Source: Kingdonia uniflora
Taxonomy: Eukaryota > Streptophyta > Magnoliopsida > Ranunculales > Circaeasteraceae
Direction of reading: 5' to 3'
Assembly (NCBI GenBank): GCA_014058105.1
Contig: JACGCM010001129.1
Coordinates: 1,747,001-1,811,000, forward strand
Length of the DNA: 64,000 bases
Translations under genes and position numbers: made by a program
Notes under the pieces: model-generated
Databases searched by the model: none
Seen by the model: the letters and a program-made list of their open reading frames with translations, nothing else
Told to the model about the DNA's origin: nothing
Shown here: positions 59,803 through 64,000 of the stretch, one piece after another
Layout: each line of letters opens with the position of its first letter
Numbering within the stretch: position 1 is the stretch's first letter

Positions 59803-60550
59803 GTCGGAATAGAAGACTACTCTTAGGCCTTCACTAATTTTTGGAAGAGATATCAGTAACTAGGTACTGAATTTTGTCACCAAATAGTCAAAATTAATTC
59901 TGTAATGAATACTATATCATTTATAGATGAATTAATTTCAGTAAATTTGTCAACAAAATAGGATTAGCAATCAGGAAAATGCTTGTGAACGTGTATGAAT
60001 TATGAAATGCTTGTATCATAATTTACTTTTTATTATGATTTCAACTTAAGTTGTGATTTAAATTTATCTGTTGGACTGCGTTATATCGTCTATCTGTTAT
60101 GTTCTTTTGCACATTGTTCTTTCAGGGAATGTAGCCTACGCATCTAGAGCCAAATCTGGCACCAAATCTCACCAGTCAGCGTTAAGAAAGCCTGATATTC
60201 TTTTAGGACGCTATGATGGCTCTATTTATCAAAGATGTACGTCCCAAATACCTGTATCCAAGTCTCGAAATGCTATGCATGGCAACAATTCATGAAATTT
60301 GTCCATGTGCAAAATCGTAAATCTGTCTGGCCCCATCGTCAACGACTATCTTTGGTTACTGACCATTACTTCTGATGGTTCCGGTGATATGGACCTCTAT
60401 ACCCGATGTGCATAACTACGGGTAATTGGACTTTTACGGTTTGGTGAATTTGAAGCCCATAACATGAGCCCAGAGAGTCGAAGCTCAAAATTATCGAGTC
60501 CTTTTCGGTCTTTTCACACTAAATTACAAGATTGATCTTACACAAGTCCA
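59803..60550. other. RNase J 3' flank / PBE intergenic region
   Basis: Only about 750 bp separate the RNase J stop codon from the PBE leader. A 74-codon frame at 60071-60295 has no recognisable similarity and probably is not a gene. GCCCAT at 60455 and GCCCA at 60468 are site II-like words common in promoters of growth-related plant genes. Confidence 0.5.
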
Positions 60551-60607
60551 GTCTCTCTTTCTCTCTCATAAGTATTACTGATTTCGTTCTCTTACTTCTC
60601 TTCCAAG

Positions 60608-60920
60608 GTACGAATTAGGGTTTCTCTACAATCTTCCAATTATAATTTAATTTCAATTTACATGTTAATGTTACTGCTCTGATCTCATAGTTTAGCGTGA
60701 TTGTTTAAAACTAGGGCACACGAATCTCGTTTAATTTCATTTGATTCAAAGAACGAGGGCATCATTGTGTCCCAATTTGATCTTAGGTTCAGCAATCCAT
60801 CCAATTTGTTGTTCTTTTATGATTCATACTATATGGGTGTGTCAAAGATAGCTGAAATGCGATTTTATTGTGTTTTTAACGATGATCTAATGGTTTGGTG
60901 CTTTGGGGTGATGTGTGTAG
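60608..60920 (+). other. 5' UTR intron of PBE
   Basis: CCAAG/GTACG at 60607-60608 and TGTGTAG/GTTATAATAG at 60920-60921 bound an intron ending 11 bp before the ATG. TTAGGGTTT at 60615-60623, a telo-box, lies just inside it. Predicted from splice signals only. Confidence 0.6.
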
Positions 60921-60931
60921 GTTATAATAGA

Positions 60932-63900
60932 ATGAAGCTTGATACAAGTGGTCTTGAGTCGTCGTCTTCCATACGTTATGGGGGAAGCAGTGAATTTGGT
61001 GCAGCGTTTCCAGTAGCTCCGTGTTTTGAGCTACCGAGTAGTATTGATGTGAGTAGTGTGATATGTTGGATTTACTTTGTTATTATATGTTTAGTAGTAT
61101 GGGACGGAGCTAGAGAGTGCTGATGTTTTTTTTTGTTTCAGTTTGATGGGTTTCAGAAGAAGGCGATACAAATGGTGAAGCCAGCGAAGGGGACAACAAC
61201 CCTTTCTTTCATCTTTAAGGAAGGAGTTATGGTTGCTGCTGATTCTCGAGCTAGCATGGGCGGATATATTTGTATGCATTTGACTATTTATGTTTTACAA
61301 TTTGGTAATTGTCTGTAGGAGATTAAGTGCACAGGGCTCATTTTTGTTTTCTCAAAATTTATTCTCATATGTGAATAACTGATTTGAATTTTAGGGCTGT
61401 TTGCATTAGTCTTTCTCCACAAGTTTGCTATATCATCTAGGGACATACTTTTTGTAAAAGCATATGCCTTTACATAAACTTGTGAATCCTCTATTTGTTT
61501 CCCCTTTAAGTCCTCTTGTATTCTGTATATAAAAAAAAGTTGGTACATCGGGGTGAATTTTGTTGAACTCGTGTGCCTTAGCATGGGTTAATTTGTAATA
61601 AAATTGTGTAAAAGTAACTGAGCATTTTAAATACCCTGGAGTTTTTTTTTTCTCAGGAGCTATTATGGGATTTTTTGGTGGTTTATTCGGGTGTTCCAAT
61701 CTTGTTTTGATTTGTCATTCTTTCAAGGTTCGTTGTGTTCCATAAAATACCCTGAAGTTTTTTCCCAGGAGCTATCGCCTTCCGGACCTTCAAGTCTCTA
61801 CCCCCACTTGATCAAATTCCTAGCTCCGCCACCGTGTACAACTGTCCGTTCTAATTATAAAAAAACGTGATCTTTCATCCCTTGATATTTGCTAGATATT
61901 GGTTAGAATGCTGAGGAAATGTATAAAAAACCAACTCTAGATTGATCTCTTCATTACCAAGTTCATATAGGTGACTGACTCCATTGATCTTCGTATCTGT
62001 TCAAGTTTTACCTAATGCACATCTTAGGAATGTAAAGTGCTTATTTTTAGCAATCTATAACCGGCAACTTTTGTTTATTCAATAGCACCTCTCCTCATCA
62101 ACTTCTTCTTTAAATACAGCTCCCCCAGTTGCCCAATCATATGCCTTCTCCTTGCTGAGTTAATAGAAGAATTAGTTTTCTAAACTGATAAAGACTGAAG
62201 AAGATTATTAATACTGCATCTGGATTCTGCTATATTGACCAACACTGGAGCAACAGTCTCTTCTGCCTTTTGCTCTATTCAATAATTGGGAACTGTATGC
62301 GTAAATAAGATTCTAATCACATTTCCAAAATGCTTTAGTTCTGCCGGACCCATTTATGTTTTATAATAACCAAGAAAAGGTTTCAGACAATTAACTTGTA
62401 CTGCAATGCATTCTTCTCCTCAAAAAATGTTTCCTGCACAACTCCCCCTATCTCGATAAAATACAGTTCTGGAAGTTTGCAACGGCTTTGATGGTAATGT
62501 AATTGTAATACCACACCTAGGAGACATTTTATGCTGCAATTCAGTTTCTTACTGCTTTTATGTTCTAGGCAAACATAGAATAGTGGGTTGAGTGTCTAAC
62601 TTTAAGCTATGTTTTCATCAAATTTCAGCATCACAATCTGTTAAGAAAATCATTGAAATCAACCCATATATGCTTGGCACAATGGCTGGAGGAGCTGCTG
62701 ATTGCCAGTTTTGGCATAGAAACCTGGGCATCAAGGTATATTTAGTGATATTCTCTTCTAGTTTGTTATCTGCTTCTTGTTCCTGTATAGGTTTCATTTG
62801 GCATTGATTATATAGCTGGTTATCAGAGCATTTGAAATAGCCAAGTTTGAGAAAGCGCCTATGATAAAATAGTTTTGGTGGTTTTACTAATTTGATATTT
62901 ATACAAGAAAATTACTCTAATTTGATGGTGTATACTTGCCCATATGAAAAAGCTATTTTCTTGAATCAAGTTTTTTTCTTATGTTTCACATTCCTTTGGC
63001 ATTGGAATTACTATGGAAAAATCTTGGCGAATAACAATATGAATGATTAGAAATTCGTTAAATGGACACATCGGGTTGGGCCTTCAAATGCCAAGTAGTA
63101 GAAGCCGTTAGTAAAGGGGTTCTGAGTTTAACGTGTTTCGTCTGAACCAACTTTTAGATTGCCTTAATTTGGATGTTAAAAAATTTTTGCAAGTGTTTTT
63201 TTTCTCGTCATTGAGAATATATGATGTAATACAGCATTTTTGTTAACAGTATACTGCGAGTCTATTAAGGTGTGTGTTCTGACCCTGAATTGTTTGCGTA
63301 TTTTCAGTGTAGATTGCATGAGCTTGCAAACAAGCGAAGAATCTCAGTTACAGGGGCATCTAAGATGCTGGCCAACATTCTCTACTCGTATCGTGGAATG
63401 GGTCTATCAGTTGGTACCATGATTGCTGGATGGGATGAAACTGTAATGATCTTATCTGTACATTTGGAATTAATATTTACACTGTTCTAAGCCTATTCTA
63501 ATATAGTGTGATCCTTATCTTGTATGTGGATTTTAGGGTCCTGGACTGTACTATGTCGACAGTGAAGGAGGTAGACTAAAAGGAACACGGTTTTCTGTTG
63601 GATCTGGTTCTCCCTATGCTTATGGTGTTCTTGACAACGGGTACTACACAATAATTTCAATCTGATTTTTTTGTTGGAAAATTCTTATATATATGCTAAA
63701 ATCTCAATGCATTTTCATAGTATTGCTAATTGTTGCAACTTCGTATATCAAATTGGCAAATATTACTGAATATAAATTGTGTTCTTAATTTTACTCTTTA
63801 TGGCAATAAGCTGCGACTTACTGTAAATCAGGTCAATGATTCATTATTAACAATTTTTGCACTTCTTTATTTGTATAAACCCATTGCTTTTATCTATTGG

Positions 63901-64000
63901 CTCTTTGTTTCTTATTAATTTTTTTGCTGTTGTTACAGATATCGGTATGACATGTCAATTGACGAAGCTGCAGAACTGGCTCGCCGAGCTATCTACCATG
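60932..64000 (+). CDS. PBE: 20S proteasome subunit beta type-5 (3' end outside the window)
   Basis: Catalytic subunit with chymotrypsin-like activity in the 20S core of cytosol and nucleus. Six exons are visible: 60932-61048, 61142-61271, 62629-62735, 63308-63442, 63537-63640 and 63939-64000 (continues). They join in frame to 218 codons. The propeptide is residues 1-56; cleavage at KG/TTTLSF exposes the catalytic Thr57. Asp73 and Lys89 are the family's Asp17 and Lys33, and Met101 matches Met45 of the S1 pocket. Other family blocks are [33 protein letters not shown] and [15 protein letters not shown]. Arabidopsis has two copies (PBE1, PBE2); which one this matches cannot be said. All residues needed for activity are present up to the window edge. 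Confidence 0.96.
61272..62628. other. PBE intron 2
   Basis: A 1.36-kb intron without recognisable genes or transposon ends. The minus-strand frames in 61288-61699 have no known similarity. Confidence 0.6.

Noticed and set aside
60071..60295. 74-codon frame between RNase J and PBE
   Set aside because: No recognisable similarity, no clear promoter of its own, and it may just be chance in 3' flanking DNA.

Overview
This window is nuclear DNA of a flowering plant, almost certainly a eudicot. Two host genes are intron-rich, with GT-AG introns and plant-type domain combinations, and the other two thirds is a stack of nested, decayed transposable elements. The species cannot be named from the sequence. 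I see no bacterial signals, CRISPR array, rRNA gene or credible tRNA gene.

Layout. (1) 1-4157: 3' part of a Ty3/gypsy LTR retrotransposon (E1, Tat-like) carrying three genes on the strand opposite to the element, then its 3' LTR. (2) 4158-10460: a decayed plant L1-type LINE on the plus strand (endonuclease, reverse transcriptase, zf-RVT, RNase H). (3) 10850-20586: a FAR1/FRS-like transposase-derived gene on the minus strand, split by a 7.6-kb Mutator-like element (12143-19707) with 182-bp terminal inverted repeats and a 9-bp target duplication. The MULE encodes a minus-strand transposase and carries plus-strand GRF zinc-finger and acidic ORFs. (4) 21330-46175: a minus-strand LINE fragment hit twice, 49 bp apart, by LTR retrotransposons. 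E2 (21495-34086, TSD GGTAT) is Tat-like, has no recognisable integrase, and has a spliced antisense gene block. E3 (34136-46085) is Ty1/copia. E2 contains a hAT MITE; E3 contains a hAT element with a second one inside it, a nearly complete ZMYM1-like hAT transposon, and a 23-bp G-box minisatellite. (5) 46488-59802: a 19-exon gene for a plastid RNase J with a C-terminal GT-1/trihelix domain; its linker contains a triplicated exon unit. (6) 60932-64000: the proteasome beta-5 subunit gene (PBE), cut by the window end.

How the genes relate. RNase J acts in chloroplast RNA maturation and the beta-5 subunit supplies the chymotrypsin-like site of the 20S proteasome. They are same-strand neighbours with no visible functional link. 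The transposon genes serve their own mobility and nearly all are broken by in-frame stops and frameshifts, many of them TAG codons that could come from C-to-T changes.

The least explained structure is the antisense gene block of the two Tat-like elements. Both elements keep the same three minus-strand genes in the same order between pol and the 3' LTR. In E2 the largest one has GT-AG introns on the antisense strand and ends in a coiled coil built from 21-residue repeats. Antisense ORFs are known in Tat elements such as Grande and Retand, but I do not recognise the function of any of these three proteins.
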